64,000 nt of DNA from Echiichthys vipera. Taxonomy: Eukaryota; Chordata; Actinopteri; Perciformes; Trachinidae. The notes below the pieces were generated by a model. The model was not told where the DNA came from and searched no databases. It saw only the letters and a program-made list of their open reading frames with translations. Made by a program: the position numbers and the translations under genes. Numbering within the stretch: the first letter of the stretch is position 1; the number at the start of each line of letters is the position of its first letter. The stretch lies in contig OY829667.1 in assembly GCA_963691815.1 (NCBI GenBank), forward strand, positions 10,320,821 to 10,384,820, given 5' to 3'. Below, one piece after another: positions 1 through 12,503 of the stretch.

Positions 1-2659
1 TCAGACTGCCCATTGATCTGGAGGGTTAATAGTCCAAAACATTTCCTGTTGGACCCTATAGCTCAATGGCCTGTTGTCCTGAAAACAAAAGCTCACTGCC
101 CATTGTGTATTGCTCAGTGACTGCCGGCCTTACCACTTTCCAGACTCTGTTATTGATGAGTTTAACAGATAACATACCTTTAAATCATAATGTATGACTT
201 TGTATGACTTTTCAATCCAACTAATATTTAACTTTAACAGCGCTTTTGTGAGCTAAGTTAAATAAAGAAAAACGCTTTCGGCCTGATGGGAAGATTTTCA
301 AACTGTTGGTTTCAGTACAGTGGGCGGTCGGACCAATGGCAGAGCGCCACTGGGGGCCGTGTGTGGTATCAAGCTTCTCGTTTAGCAAGACAGCAAATAA
401 GTGTATTTCCCACGATTGCTATAATAGAGAAGGGCGTTTTTGATTTGGAAATACTTTTTATTGTGTGATCTGTTTTAGCTCATTAGCCTATACTTGGGTG
501 CCACATGGATGTGGTTTGTCGTATAAAAAATTCCTTGTGTGATGCCAGCAAATGAAAATTCACATTTTCTGAATGCAGAATAAAACATATGCTGAACATT
601 GTGGGCTGTTTGAACCAGGCCTTAATCCACTGCTATTTCTTTCCAAAAGCACCAGAAATCCTCTCAATGTTAACAGAGCTGTAATTCCCTCAAAGCCGAG
701 ACAGATTTGATTTAGAAAAATGTACTTTACCTCCTTAGAAAATTCCCCGTTGAGTGAAAAGTCCCACTGGCTCAGTGTCACAGTTACAGGCAGAATTTTC
801 AAACTCAAACCCCTTGTACTTAAAGTCGTTGTTAAGTTTTCATCAGAAGGAAATCCATGGGTGAATTTATATTCAGGACCTAGAGATAAGAAAGTTATTC
901 ATTCCGTTCAATTTGCAGTGGCATTTCAGGGTTAATCAACTCAAAATTAAGCAGAAATGCAACTAATTCAGCTTTAAAGAATCACTCCAATGTTGTATTT
1001 CATTTTGAAAGCCTCTCAATTGTAACATCTCCCCCCCCCAGTACTGATATCTAATCTAATCCTGACAGAATAATAATTATGAAGTTACCATTCACGCTGG
1101 CTGAAATGCAACCAAAGGTTCATAATTGCGATATACAAACACATATGCTGGAGATGTAACAGGAAGTGTGTTTTGCCTTTATCGTGTTTGACTGTAAGCT
1201 GTCGGTGACAGGAAGCGAGCAGACCGCTCGCAGCGTTGCTGGTTTCCTGTCAAAATGATAATTGAACAGCATCAGTCAGCCTGCCATGGGAGGAAACTTT
1301 TTAGTCATGGTTAATTAGACTCCTAGAGAACAGACATAAAGTGTTGCAACTTAATGTTTAATACAATAAATAAAAAAATACGGATGTGAAATAAGTGCAC
1401 TTAACACGCAATTTAAGCGGAAATGCATGAGAAAACATGGTGGTAGATGAATGCCTGCATAATAATTATACAACCATTTAAAGCTCGAGTCCATTAGGTT
1501 AAAGATAGAATTATCCAATCTTGTATAAAGAACTAAATACAGAAGAGCAGAGAAAGCACAAGGCATATTATGATTGATTAAGAATGGAGACAATTATGTA
1601 CAGCAAAAACAAGTGAAGAGGCTTTTTCTGTTAAAAATGAGGTAAATAATAAACTGTAAAACACTTACCCAAGTTGTAAGCAGAAGATAAAGTTTGTTGA
1701 AGCAGAACACTGATAAGAGATTGACTTGTGTACTTTAGGGTTCCTCTGAACCGTGTGACAGCATGTAGGTGTAGGAGGTGACAGAGAACAAACGAGGCAG
1801 GGGGGGATGCGTGAACTTTGGTGAAGAAAGCTCGCTGCAGCCCTCTGAGGTAGGTGGAGGCTGAAGGAGGCGAGAACACTGATTAAACACAAAATCAAGC
1901 AGGGCGTGGTGGAAAATGTGCAATTATTTATGGAAAGAGGAAGACGTACACATTTGATTATTTTCCCTGCAAACTTGACTTGTGCTACTTTCACTTTGCA
2001 GCACATGTGCAGGACGGATAATGCAATATACAGTATATAAAGTGCATTTTAAGAACATTCATACGCTTTACTGAGTAGAATTCACTGACAGGAAATGTAC
2101 ACTATACAGTATATTCATTTCCTGTGACACATTTTGACCTTGTATAAGCTATTATGTGAGTGGGTTGTCGAGAACACCTCACCTCAAAAAAGGGCAGCTG
2201 AGGTGAACATGTTGCCAGGGTTTGTATCAAATCTTACCATCCAAATTTAACTCAGTTTTTAGAGTGGGAGTTGTATTTTTGACATTGAACTGAGACAAAA
2301 TGAGCCCAAGACGAGCCAAAAAGCAAACCGTGATCCAGATAAATATTTGATTTGTGCAAAAATAATAAGATTATTATACATTACAGATTTCAACCTATAG
2401 CAGAAGAACACATTAGGTTTAAAAGCTGCTCACAGCTTCTTAATGTAAAACAAGTTGGCCACATCCTGTTTTCTCTCTGGTAGCCACAGCCCCTACAGTC
2501 ATCTTACACTTGGGTGTCTGGTGTGCAATGATGACAGTTTGAAATATTTCACAGTTTTGATGACAGAAATCGTTAAAGCATCTTTATTTATCTGATTTTT
2601 TTCCTCCCTTAAAGAGGTTAAGGGTGCCCTTTCTCGTTTACTTTTCACCTCATCCTCTT
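1..2659. other. Intergenic DNA, no gene seen
   Basis: I find no splice-consistent coding segment here and no recognisable protein. The short open frames have no family resemblance. The DNA is AT-rich. It may carry distal 3' sequence of the minus-strand coronin gene, but I see no decisive signal. Confidence 0.5.
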
Positions 2660-3149
2660 TAAAATGTTGGTAAAAGGGAGATGTCCATGTATTTTATGAT
2701 TATAAAGCAGGTTGAGGTGCTATATAAACACTGTGAAAGTATGAAAATGCTCAATCCACAGAGAAATGCACACAGCCCATATTGAGAAACTGTGGCTTTA
2801 AAACAAGCCGTCAGGACTTCTGTACAGTTGTGATGTCACAACTATACTATACCATACTATAAATATAAGCATTTGTGTGTAGAAAGAGCTGTTACAGTAA
2901 TTTCCCGGCTGCAATGACACCGAGAGATGTGGTGAAATGCTGACCAATCAGAGCAGACTGGTCTTTTCTCAGGAGGGGGTCTTAAAGACACAGGCGCGTT
3001 TCAGACAGAGGGTGAATACAGGTATATTTAGACAGACATAATGAGAATAATAATGTGTTTCTTTAACATTAAATAGAGCTGTTAACATGTTCTAGCAGAA
3101 ACCAACCTACAAGTCTGAACCTGAAAATTAGCATCATATGGGACCTTTA
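2660..3149 (-). mobile_element. TTAA-flanked MITE, common teleost family
   Basis: The right end at 3136-3149 reads, on the minus strand, as TTAA followed by AGGTCCCATAT and then the 'TTTTCAGGTTC' segment. The same family recurs at about 6410-7150 and 45548-45925. The left end is placed near a TTAA at about 2660 and is approximate. A TTAA target suggests a piggyBac-type non-autonomous element. No coding capacity is seen. Confidence 0.55.
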
Positions 3150-4697
3150 ACTGGCCATAGTCATCAGAGTCAATATGTAAACTATCCAAACATAACTTGA
3201 CCTACTAATTATAGCAAATACCAAAAATATGTCTTAGGGTAAATAAAAAGCCATACCATTAATACAAAGGAGGAATGAATGTTTATTGAGTTTTCACAAT
3301 GTAGTCTCATTTAACCTGCTACTGGATTTACAGTTAGTGTTCAGAGGTCAGTGCATAAAGAAATATAAGCCACCTAAGTAATAAAGGGATACGGTTAATG
3401 TGGAACGTACCATTGTTACACGATGGACTGATGGAGAGATAACAGAAAAGTGTAAAGGTCGAGAAACACAAAATGAAAATAAAAAAAAGTAAAAAGATTT
3501 TCCCATCTTTAAACATCAAAATGAATGCTATAGCACACTTAAGAAATGTTTCCCACTTCACTGTAACCTCCTCTTTATCATGGCTGCAAACACTTTTCTG
3601 AAGTGCTATTTTGAATAAATTCAGTCTGTTTTAGTAAGACTGCTTAACTGGTGTTAGGTTCTATTTTTTATGGACTGTATATGTAGCACAACTCAGGCCA
3701 CTGAACACCTCTCATTTTAGTTTACAGCTCTAATCCTGGTTTTTCAGGGGGCCCAGATACTGCAGCCTTTCCACACATCAAAAGAAAGAAAAAGAGGCAA
3801 GTATTTCAGCGTCCTTCTATATCTTATAAGATAACGTGGACAAATATCTTGCCTTGTGTTATTAAAGAAAACTTCAGAAAGCCGCAGCCGTCTCCTGATA
3901 ACATGAGGTACAAAATCACAAGTGTTACCTTTTTCATTGACTGCAAAGACTACACAGAATTACGATACACATAAATATTCAACTACGCTCTTTATCGGCT
4001 ATCAGTCACATAATTCTCACTGTCAAGGTCATGATTTGTGTACCAGATTATCCTACCGTTAACCTTACACGAGGCGTCCTATAATGAAGCAGTAAAACAA
4101 AGCACAAGTCACACAATGAATTAACAAGTGGGGGGTCTGATATGACATCACAGTTTAGCAGCTTTAACTACCTGATTAAATAGCCCTAATGGTTACATCT
4201 GTGAGTGCTTTAGAGAAGAAAATCATATTGGAGGTACTTAATTGCTTTGTTATCGCATGTCAACCTTCATTAATATAATGCTTTTTAGCACTACTTTGTG
4301 CACTGACTTGAGGCAATGGTGCCATTGTAACACCTTCAAAGCCCTTCAAACTTAGCGTGGGGCATTTGCAAAGCTCAAACCTGCACTATACGCACCACCA
4401 ATTAGCTGCTACAATACTCCTTCATATGAAAAACAAAATGTTATCTCACTGCCAGAAATCACTCTACGCAGATGACACCCCGTTCTCAGTCACAGTGTGA
4501 AAAACAATCACAGAAACAAATCTTTCTCTTGTTTTCATCATAATAGTTGACCTGGATGGAAGCCACTGCAGGTCACAGTCAGTCGCTAGCCTACACTACA
4601 TTCTTCCACACGCACGGCTTTAGGTACTGTTGATTCTAGTAAGGCTATGGTCTGTGGATTTAGTATGCCTTCAGAATGTAGTGCTTCTCCGCTTTGC
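3150..4697. other. 3' flank / probable 3' UTR of the coronin gene
   Basis: There is no coding segment between the MITE and the coronin stop codon. A minus-strand AATAAA (TTTATT on plus, near 3280) could end the coronin transcript and would imply a UTR of about 1.4 kb. This is inference from position only. Confidence 0.35.
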
Positions 4698-7600
4698 TCA
4701 TACATCCCCGTCCTCAATCCGAGCCAGCTGCCTCTCCAGCAGCTCGATTCTCTGGCTCTGAGCAAGGACGACTGCACGCAGGGCCTTCATTTCTGCTAAC
4801 AACTCATTCAACAACTCGTCCTGAAAGAAGAGGGACAGGGAACGAGTCAGACGACAACTTTGCGCATTAAAAAAACGTGAATCTGTCCACTCACCTCTCT
4901 CTTCGGCCTCTCTGTATTTCCATCCGTCTCCCTTGCGGCTACTCGTGGCTGTGGTGCCTCTTCTTCCGTCTCCTTGGTGGCAGAGCTAGATATGGATGTG
5001 GGAGTTGCTGCGTTGCCTGCTGAAGGCTGGGCGGCCCCGGCCCCAGAGTCCTGCGAGACGAGCTTCGGTTTGCTTCTGAGGGTGTCCCTGTGCTTGGATG
5101 GATGAGCCGAGTACCCACCACTTAGAGAAACCAACAGGGGCGGTGCATCCTGCCCAGCGATCCATTCATCAGCGAGAAGAGCCGGCTCCGAGCCAGCTGT
5201 GTCCGGGTAAAGGTCTCCCTGAAACAGATCTGACTGGGGAGGCAAGATGGAAACAGAAAAGTTAATTATAAACTTATGGAGAGTTCCTGGGCATGCAGAA
5301 GACTTTCAACTTTTGTTTTAAAATACTTCCAAATATAATTTGGTCATCTTGAAATTGGATTTACTTTTTTAAAGGCTGTGCATGGCTTACCTTTCGTGGC
5401 ACGGTCATAGAAATGGGTTCCACTTTCCTTTCATGCAGTTTGTAGAACCTACAGAAGAGCAGGAAATTAGTCATCTTGTTTAAAGGAGGATAAGTCTACA
5501 TTTTTCTGAATGTACACAAACCCCATGAACAAAACAACACAAAAAACATGTCTCTAAGGTCTGTCGAACAGTTTCGTAGCCAATGTTCACTTCTTCAACT
5601 CATGTGGTAAAATGTTGGGTCTCTGTGAATCAGAGTGTGGTCTAGACCTACTCTATATTAAATCTGGCATGGCAGGAAACATGAGCAAACATATTTACCT
5701 TGCAATTTCACACTTGTTGACATCAACACCTCTTTTACTAAGAAAGCCTGCACCCTTTTGAGGCTCCTTGCTGCTGTATAAGCTGAGGAAGTGAACATAA
5801 GGGGATTCGTCCGTCACCTCAAAATACCGGATGGTGCAGTCCCCCTGAAAGCCAGAAGAGAATCTAAGTAAGACGACTGAACCATTGATGAATGCCATTC
5901 ATTTTACCATCTGAACAAACGTGTTCTTTACATAAACCTGATGTCATACCTTTCCACACAGGTAGACCATGTTCGTGTCAGGGTCATAAAATGGTAAGAG
6001 AACCCCATTACTTGTATCCATCTCCTGTACTGCCATTGGCTCAGAGAGATCCTTCTGTAAAAAGAAAAAGAAAAGGGTCACATAAGAACTCTATATCCGT
6101 GTAAGTGCACGCTATATTTAGAATATTCTCCACCACTTAACCACTTACCCTTGCTATCAGACAGTCCTTTCCCCACCAAAAATCAACTGCTGTGCTTATA
6201 TGTAGGAATACAGAAGTTCTACGGTTGACAAAATGTAAAGTGGTGAAAATACAGTATTCTAAATATAGCGAGCACTTGAGGCAAGTCTTCTTTTAGGTGG
6301 CTGCTTCTCCAAACTGGGGGCGTGCCGACCATCATCGCCTGAACTTAATACACTGACTGTTGATAATTTCTTCATATAACCCCACTTCAAAATACCTGAA
6401 ATATCCCTTTAAAGGTCCGATATTTTGCTAATTTTCAGGTTCATACTTGTATTTTGAGTTTCTACTAGAACATGTTTACATGCTTCAATGAAAAACAAAA
6501 AACAAAAAAGAAAACATTATTTTTCTCATACTGTCTTTCTGAATCATAGACTGTATAAAAAATGGATGTAGTCTCTACGTCGCGGTCCGTTCTCTCAACT
6601 TGATCCAATCGTCCTCGCCTACGGGAGTCGCCACGATGATTTCCTCTCACGATAAAGAGATCCATCCGTCTGGCTGACGTATACCTCCGAGGAGAAGTGA
6701 GAGCCAGCGCCTAACTGTCACTCAAGTGGCCGCGCCCCTAATTATTCAAACTTAAACCTCCAATAAAATAAAAACTAGCCTTGTACAAAAAAAATTCACT
6801 CCCCTCAGGGTTGTCATAGAGATATAACCTAAACATACAGACTGTTTTTGTACCAGGCCTTAAATAGGTTTAATTATGCTGTGAAAACGGCCTATTAAAC
6901 ATGGGGGTCAATGAGAAAATGCTCTATTATGAAACCTGCCCCTAGTGGCCACACGACAAACTGCGATTCTTGACACTTTGGTATTGGATCGACCAGGAAA
7001 ACGCTGTGGTTGGGGCTTGGCCTGAATATACCTGTATTCACACTCCAGTTTAGCGCTTGTCTCTTTAAGCCCCCCTCCAAAAAGCTGGGGAATTACTGTA
7101 GCGGCACTTTATACCTGTACATAGCATACTGCGGTTGTGTCATCACGACCCTGACTAACTCAGACTGCTGAAGCCTCATGTTAACTTGGATAAACAAGGA
7201 TGAACTTACTATACGTCCATCCACCACGTCAACTGTGTCATGCCTAATCACTGAATGTGAATGTAAGACTTACTGTATCCCACAGAGCCAGCTGTCTCTC
7301 ACTCATACGGCTGAAGCCTGTGGTCAGGATCTTCCCATCTGAGAGGAACACGGCTCTCATTGGTCTGGTCCCATCATGAACCTTCTCTTTCACCTGGGAG
7401 AACAGTAAGAGACTGGTAAATGTGGAGGCGTAGCCATGAAGAAAGAAACTATAGGACTACGTTACTGTCAGGAGGTGCACATGCATGATGTAGTGTCTTC
7501 TTTTGTTTGCATCTTCTCAAAAAAGTGAAATAACCTTGAGGACAGTGCCCCGTCTCGGGTCGATGACACGCAAAGCCTTGTCCTTGCAGACGGTACAGAC

Positions 7601-10600
7601 AGCACTGCCGTCTTTGTTCCAGCTGACACTGTAGATAAGGTCTGGGTGGGCATCACTCAGCTGGTACACAAGCTCCCCTGTGCCCACGTTCCACACACAA
7701 ATCACATTATCGCAGCCTAGAGAGAAGAAGACATGACACCCATCAGCTCATTAAGTGCATGAACGCTAAACACAGGAACATAAAAGGTGATTGGTGCCTT
7801 GTGATCTGAGAGATGCGATGAGTTTATACATTTAGAGCATGTCTGATCTGTGGAGCAAATCCATTAAGAGGTTTGTATGAGGGTTTGAAATTGAGCAGCA
7901 AGTACAGTTCGGAAAACAGGAAGCCAATGTAGGTTTCTGAGAATAAAAGAGAAGTTGTCTGATTGATTTGAGAGGCAGCAGACAGAGGCAGAAGGTACAA
8001 CCTTTACAAATGTGGAGTAGTATTCACAGGGATTTGAATCCTGAGTATAGAGATCTAGGAGGGGGGCAAGATGGGACTGCTTAACTGTAAGGATGAGACT
8101 AATGTTAAAGGCCCTGAAAAACCTATTTTCTAAATCAGCACTTAACGCGATGTTTTCTGACAAAACAAATATTTTTATGGGGATATTTCTGTGTTTGTGC
8201 CACTGATTTGAAGGGGACAGAGCTCAGTTGGAAAAGTGTGATGTCGTGTACATTCGAGCATCTGAGAATTGTAATATGTGAATAAAAATGTGATGTCGGG
8301 GTTATTTCCATTTGTTTCCAACACGGTCAATCAAAGCTTTCTCAAGAGCTGCTGCCCCAGCAATGCTGGCGTATACCTGTCATTTGCTAACAGCTAGCTA
8401 CGGATTTGGAACCAGGCTTTTTTACGAGAACAAAAGCGTCCCGAAAGTTACTTCGCTGATGCTTGAGACTTTTGAATTTACTACAATTTAACATCTGCTG
8501 CCTCTCTCTTCATCTGTTCTTGAATGTACTGTAGCGAGAAACGCAGAGCGAGCAGCATGCCGTTGGGTGGTGCAACAGTTAACAGGGGCCCCCTCTCAAT
8601 ACACTACACAGTGTGCACGTAACACACTACTAATAAACACGTTTCGTAGAGCTCAAGAGAATGCACTCGGCACTGCACTTCTTTGGGTACTGAGCAATAC
8701 ACCCGCCAAGTGTGAAGCCGATCGGATGAAAGGTTGTCGAGAAAATCCAAGGACAGACATTTACATTTGAGTTTGAATGGACTCCCTCACACTGACGCCA
8801 CTATTTGCCTAATTTTAAATACACATCTAAATGGCTGAACAGTCTGTCTCTGTGGCTACTCAAAATATAGGGAGCGATCAGAGCTTGCAGTAACAGAAGA
8901 CAGCAGCCGTGGGTTGAGGTCAACGTGTCGCACATCAAAGTCTACTTTCTCTGCTTGTGAACGTAAACGTAGGACGTATTTTAGCAGAGAAACAACATCT
9001 AGCAGCTTTATAGCAGTGTAATTATTTCTCAGGTTTACCACCTTCTCCTTTAGACTTGCATTACATGCTATGAATTTCCGGGGGGGGTGGGGGGGATCCA
9101 ATTCCTTGCTTGTATAATGCAGTAGTATTTGAACTGTCCGTCACTGAACACCAACACAGTAAGATAAGAGCTGTTCTTCAACTCTCACTACTTACAAACG
9201 GATGGGTCACTCTTCTCCTGATGATGCCAAGTGTTTAGCACATAACATAGGTATAGCTGGCAGCCATGTTTGTCATTGTTATTGTACATATTTGTTAAAA
9301 AAGGGAACATGGAAATGGATTGGAGTGCCAGTACACACTTCTCAAAATGGTCTTGTTGCACAATGAAACAGCTGCTCGAGTGCACGGGTAAAAGAGCCGA
9401 GTGTCTAATCTAGTCATATTTCAGACAATCCAAGCAGTTTTTTGCAACCAATTAAGGCGGCACTAGAATGTGATGAATGACCTTACCTGCAGTCAAGAGG
9501 ATATTGAAGGCCGTTGGGTGCCAAGCCAGGATTCCCACTCTTTTACTGTGTCCTTCGAGGGTCACAATGGCCTCAGTCATTGGGCTCGTCAGGCCCCCGT
9601 CTGGGATCTGCCACACCTTCAATCCACCAGACACAGCACATGTTTATTTGTGAATGTGATCCATTCAGGTGTACAAGAGCTACTTATGTTTACTATGCAT
9701 AGCAAGTTTGCACAGCAAGGAACATACAAATCTTAATTAAATAGAGAATAATTCTGATTCTGAGTAATATAAAAAGGCATACAGTTAGCTTAGCTTAGCA
9801 TTAAGACTGGTGCCAGAGGGAAACAGTTAGCCTGACTAGTCAAGAAAAAAAATAACCCCCTTGTAAAACCACAAATTTTCATTTTTACACTTCATTTTCT
9901 GTAGAAATTAAACAAAGATATAATGTGTATAATATGTTAATTAGTGAGCTTTACAGGTGCGTGGACAGGGCCAGGCTAGTTACCCGCCCCCACTTCCTGT
10001 TTTCTATTCTAAGCTAAGCTAACCTTCTCAGAGCTGTAGCTTCATATTTCCCTAACAGACTTTTTTAAGATAATTTTTTCACCCTTCAATGTCTTTATGT
10101 TTTTAGTACGACAGGAAATGGGGGGAAAAGGGAGCGGTCACATGTTGCAAAGGGCCGCAGGTCAGCATCTAACCCTGGCCGCTGTGGCGAGGGCTCAGCC
10201 TCAGTATATGGGGAACACGCTCTATCAGGTGAGCTCCTAACACGAGCAACTCCTCCTCCTCTTCCTCCTCTAGTTGCAGAGAACGCAGCAGCAGAGGGGG
10301 TTGTTTAGTTGAACATTAGTGGAGTCTGCATGACTCATTAACCCTTTAATTGACTGAGGTTTATGTAAGTTCAGAGGATGACAGTTAAGAGAGAAAACAA
10401 GAGAGCAAAGTAGTCAATTATCAACACAAGTGCTTGAAAGACATTCTCTGTTTCCAGCTTCTCAAATGTGAGAAAAATGCTGTTTCTCTATGTTTGATAT
10501 TAAACTATTGGACAATATATTCTTTACACTGCTGGTTGAACAAAACAAGCAATTTCATGATGTCAACCAGGGCTCTGAGAAGTTAGCTGCCAAATTAAAC

Positions 10601-12503
10601 ACATGATCTATGTTGGATAGCGCATTGGACTTCTAGGCTATAAAGCGATGGCATTCAAAGGTTGTGGGTTCGAGTCCCACCGGAGTCGCATTTTTGTTCG
10701 CGCACCTTGTTCCTCATCTAGTGGAGCCATTCTCTATTTTAATAGACCTGGGGTGAGGAGCCATGGAAAAAACAAATCAGTTTTCGGTTTGTAAACTGAG
10801 TTTAAAAAAAAACACATCACATCAACATATCCTCAACATGCACTACCATATGTAGTGAATACGTGATGTTACTAAATATCTTACTTTAGTTTAAATCTAT
10901 TTTATGTAGCCAACGTTAGCTAACTTAGTACTAAAGAATCAACTGAATGTGTCAGGTTAGAAGAATACCTTCAAGTTGGTTTCTGATTGTTTCCTTCAAA
11001 ATAAAACACATTTTAAGGATACAAATAACGGTGCACTCAAGCAGCTGTTACCTACGAGTTAAGTGGATGCATATACGTACGTAAACGTTAAACCGTTAGT
11101 AAATAATGTCTATTTCGATGTTCTTTACTTAACAGTCCGGAAGAGATATGTGTAGCAAAGGCAATTTAATATTCTTCCATAGCAGCTAAAAAAAACCCAC
11201 CTCGACATGGACAAATATAACAACCAGTAACATGGTCCCTGAAAGATCAAGGCAAACACAACTGTTTGAGAAGATGTAAAAGAGGTTCAGTTTGATTTTT
11301 GTTATCTCAAAAGTTTATTTCATGTACATTTAAAGATGTTTATAAATGAACCCTGATGAAATTTCAAGTATGTTTTTGTATTTTTTGGTGATTTCACACT
11401 GTTTTAAGCATGTATAGCATATAATAATGATAAATACTTGCCAGATTTTGAGAGTTGCATTTGTCCCTGCATTTACATCACAGGACACTAAAACACGAGC
11501 ACCTCAAATGACTCAAATGCATGAGCCTTGTTAACCTACCACCTCTCCTCTTCCTCCTCTAGTTGCAGAGAATACAGCAGCAGAGGGGGTTGTTTAGTTG
11601 AACATTAGTTGAGTCTGCATGACTCATTAACCCTTTAATTGACTGAGGTTTATGTAAGTTAGAGTCTATGGCCCCGACCATGGCTCTGAAATATCAGTAA
11701 CTTAACTATAGTGATAGATCTGCGGTGGTTTCCGTGGTGCTGATTTGTAATTGCGACTTTCTCTTTGAGCGCAGACCATCTGTCAGTTTTCTGAATCGAG
11801 CTGCTCACAAGTCACGGCCTACCGTCACCCCCAAATCTCCTACTGACACCAACTGTAAAAGGGTCACAAACCCATCACCGCACAAGCGTGACAAGCCTTG
11901 ACGGCGTTGACCTACCTTTACTGTGCAGTCCTCTGAGGCACTTGCAATGATGTTGTCGTCATGAGGAGACCACTGGATGTCCAGCACCGGTGCCGCATGG
12001 CCGCAGACTGTGGGACAGGACTGATCGATTCTGCCGCTCTGCGGGTGAAAACTATAAGTTAAGATCATGACACTGTGACAGCTGGCAAAATAAACTTTAA
12101 CATGTTACAGGAAAACCTTTGTCCACTATTTGTCTTGTGCTGCAAATGCATTTGCCAGACAAGGATCAAAGCCTGAAAGATTTGCTGACATATTGCTTTT
12201 AGTAGCAGAGTCTAAGATGGGAAACAGTCTTGAGGCTTTTAAAAAATATCGATCCACTGTTTATTTGATGCCGAATGTAATGCAGAGGTGGGGTTGGACC
12301 TTAGTGATCGGAACAACGAGGAAGGCCCCTCCTCCGCCGGCTTCGATGATAACAGCGATGAATTTAGGGTTGACAGCACAGAGGGGGGTGTCACACGTCA
12401 CGCGGGACACTCTGACGTCGTCAATGCAGTGCTCAGTTTTCCACGCCTGGGCGAAGACGTGGCGGAACTTGCTCTGCCTGACAACACCTCGACGGAAAGA
12501 CAT
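4698..12503 (-). CDS. coro1b: Coronin-1B-like actin-binding WD-repeat protein (10 coding exons, 509 aa)
   Basis: Coding exons in transcription order: 12503-12300, 12038-11916, 9616-9487, 7716-7535, 7393-7274, 6054-5950, 5844-5699, 5448-5391, 5233-4895, 4820-4698. All phases agree and total 1530 nt. The N-terminus (MSFRRGVVRQSKFRHVF) is the coronin signature. Residues 75-300 carry WD repeats (CGHAAPVLDI, LEGHSKRVGI, HPDLIYSVSW). Then come the conserved SSKEPQKG and KLHERK segments and TVPRKSDLF, a variable Ser/Ala/Glu-rich linker, and a C-terminal coiled coil (470-509) with RIELLERQL, the trimerisation motif. Type I coronins bind F-actin and Arp2/3 at the cell cortex. MSF at the start, LTSPMTE and DPRRGT favour CORO1B over 1A, 1C and 6. 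The ATG follows an acceptor at 12506, so exon 1 is non-coding and upstream. Donors after exons 1 (gtccaa) and 4 (gttatt) are weak. A conserved Trp early in the first blade is Cys here. Confidence 0.9.
6410..7150 (+). mobile_element. TTAA-type MITE carrying a second nested repeat
   Basis: Same family as the elements at 2660-3149 and 45548-45925, here in the opposite orientation; it begins at TTTAAAGGTCC. The family sequence breaks near 6541 and resumes near 7020 (CTGAATATACCTGTATTCAC). The inserted piece, about 6546-7019, starts CATAGACTGTATAAAAAATG and resembles another widespread fish repeat. The element lies in the coronin intron between 6055 and 7273. Ends are approximate. Confidence 0.5.
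7864..9486. other. Coronin intron, no gene seen
   Basis: This is part of the intron between coding exons 9487-9616 and 7535-7716. I see no coding segment. The stretch around 8680-8730 resembles dispersed fish repeats but I cannot name it. Confidence 0.4.
9785..10075. repeat. Interspersed teleost repeat (GCTAAGCTAA ends)
   Basis: One end reads AGTTAGCTTAGCTTAGCAT and the other TCTAAGCTAAGCTAACC, so the ends are inverted repeats. The interior (AATAACCCCCTTGTAAAACC and TTAATTAGTGAGCTTTACAG) is typical of a very common fish repeat. No coding capacity is seen; it is probably a non-autonomous DNA element. Confidence 0.5.
10085..10240 (-). repeat. Degenerate tRNA-derived SINE fragment
   Basis: On the minus strand the segment begins with a tRNA-like head related to 'GCTC..TTGGTAGAGC', and continues through the CGGCCAGGGTTAGATGC and GCGGCCCTTTGCAACATG segments found in many fish SINE copies. 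A related but more decayed piece lies near 61715-61835. Boundaries are approximate. Confidence 0.45.
10230..11660. repeat. Patchwork of local duplications inside a coronin intron
   Basis: Four adjoining blocks match sequence elsewhere in the window. Block A, about 10230-10371, recurs at about 11492-11660. Block B, about 10377-10613, recurs at 12549-12783. Block C, 10614-11465, recurs at about 16729-17611 and starts inside a tRNA gene. The junction B/C is abrupt: ATGATCTATG is followed at once by the interior of the tRNA D arm. Confidence 0.8.
10614..10688 (+). pseudogene. 5'-truncated tRNA-Arg(TCT) copy
   Basis: Nearly identical to the intact tRNA at 16715-16804 from GGATAGCGCATTGGACTTCTA to the 3' end. 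It lacks the 5' acceptor strand and the first half of the D arm, about 16 nt. The anticodon, 17-nt intron and T arm are kept, but no acceptor stem or complete A box can form, so it should be inactive. It sits at the edge of duplicated block C. Confidence 0.85.
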
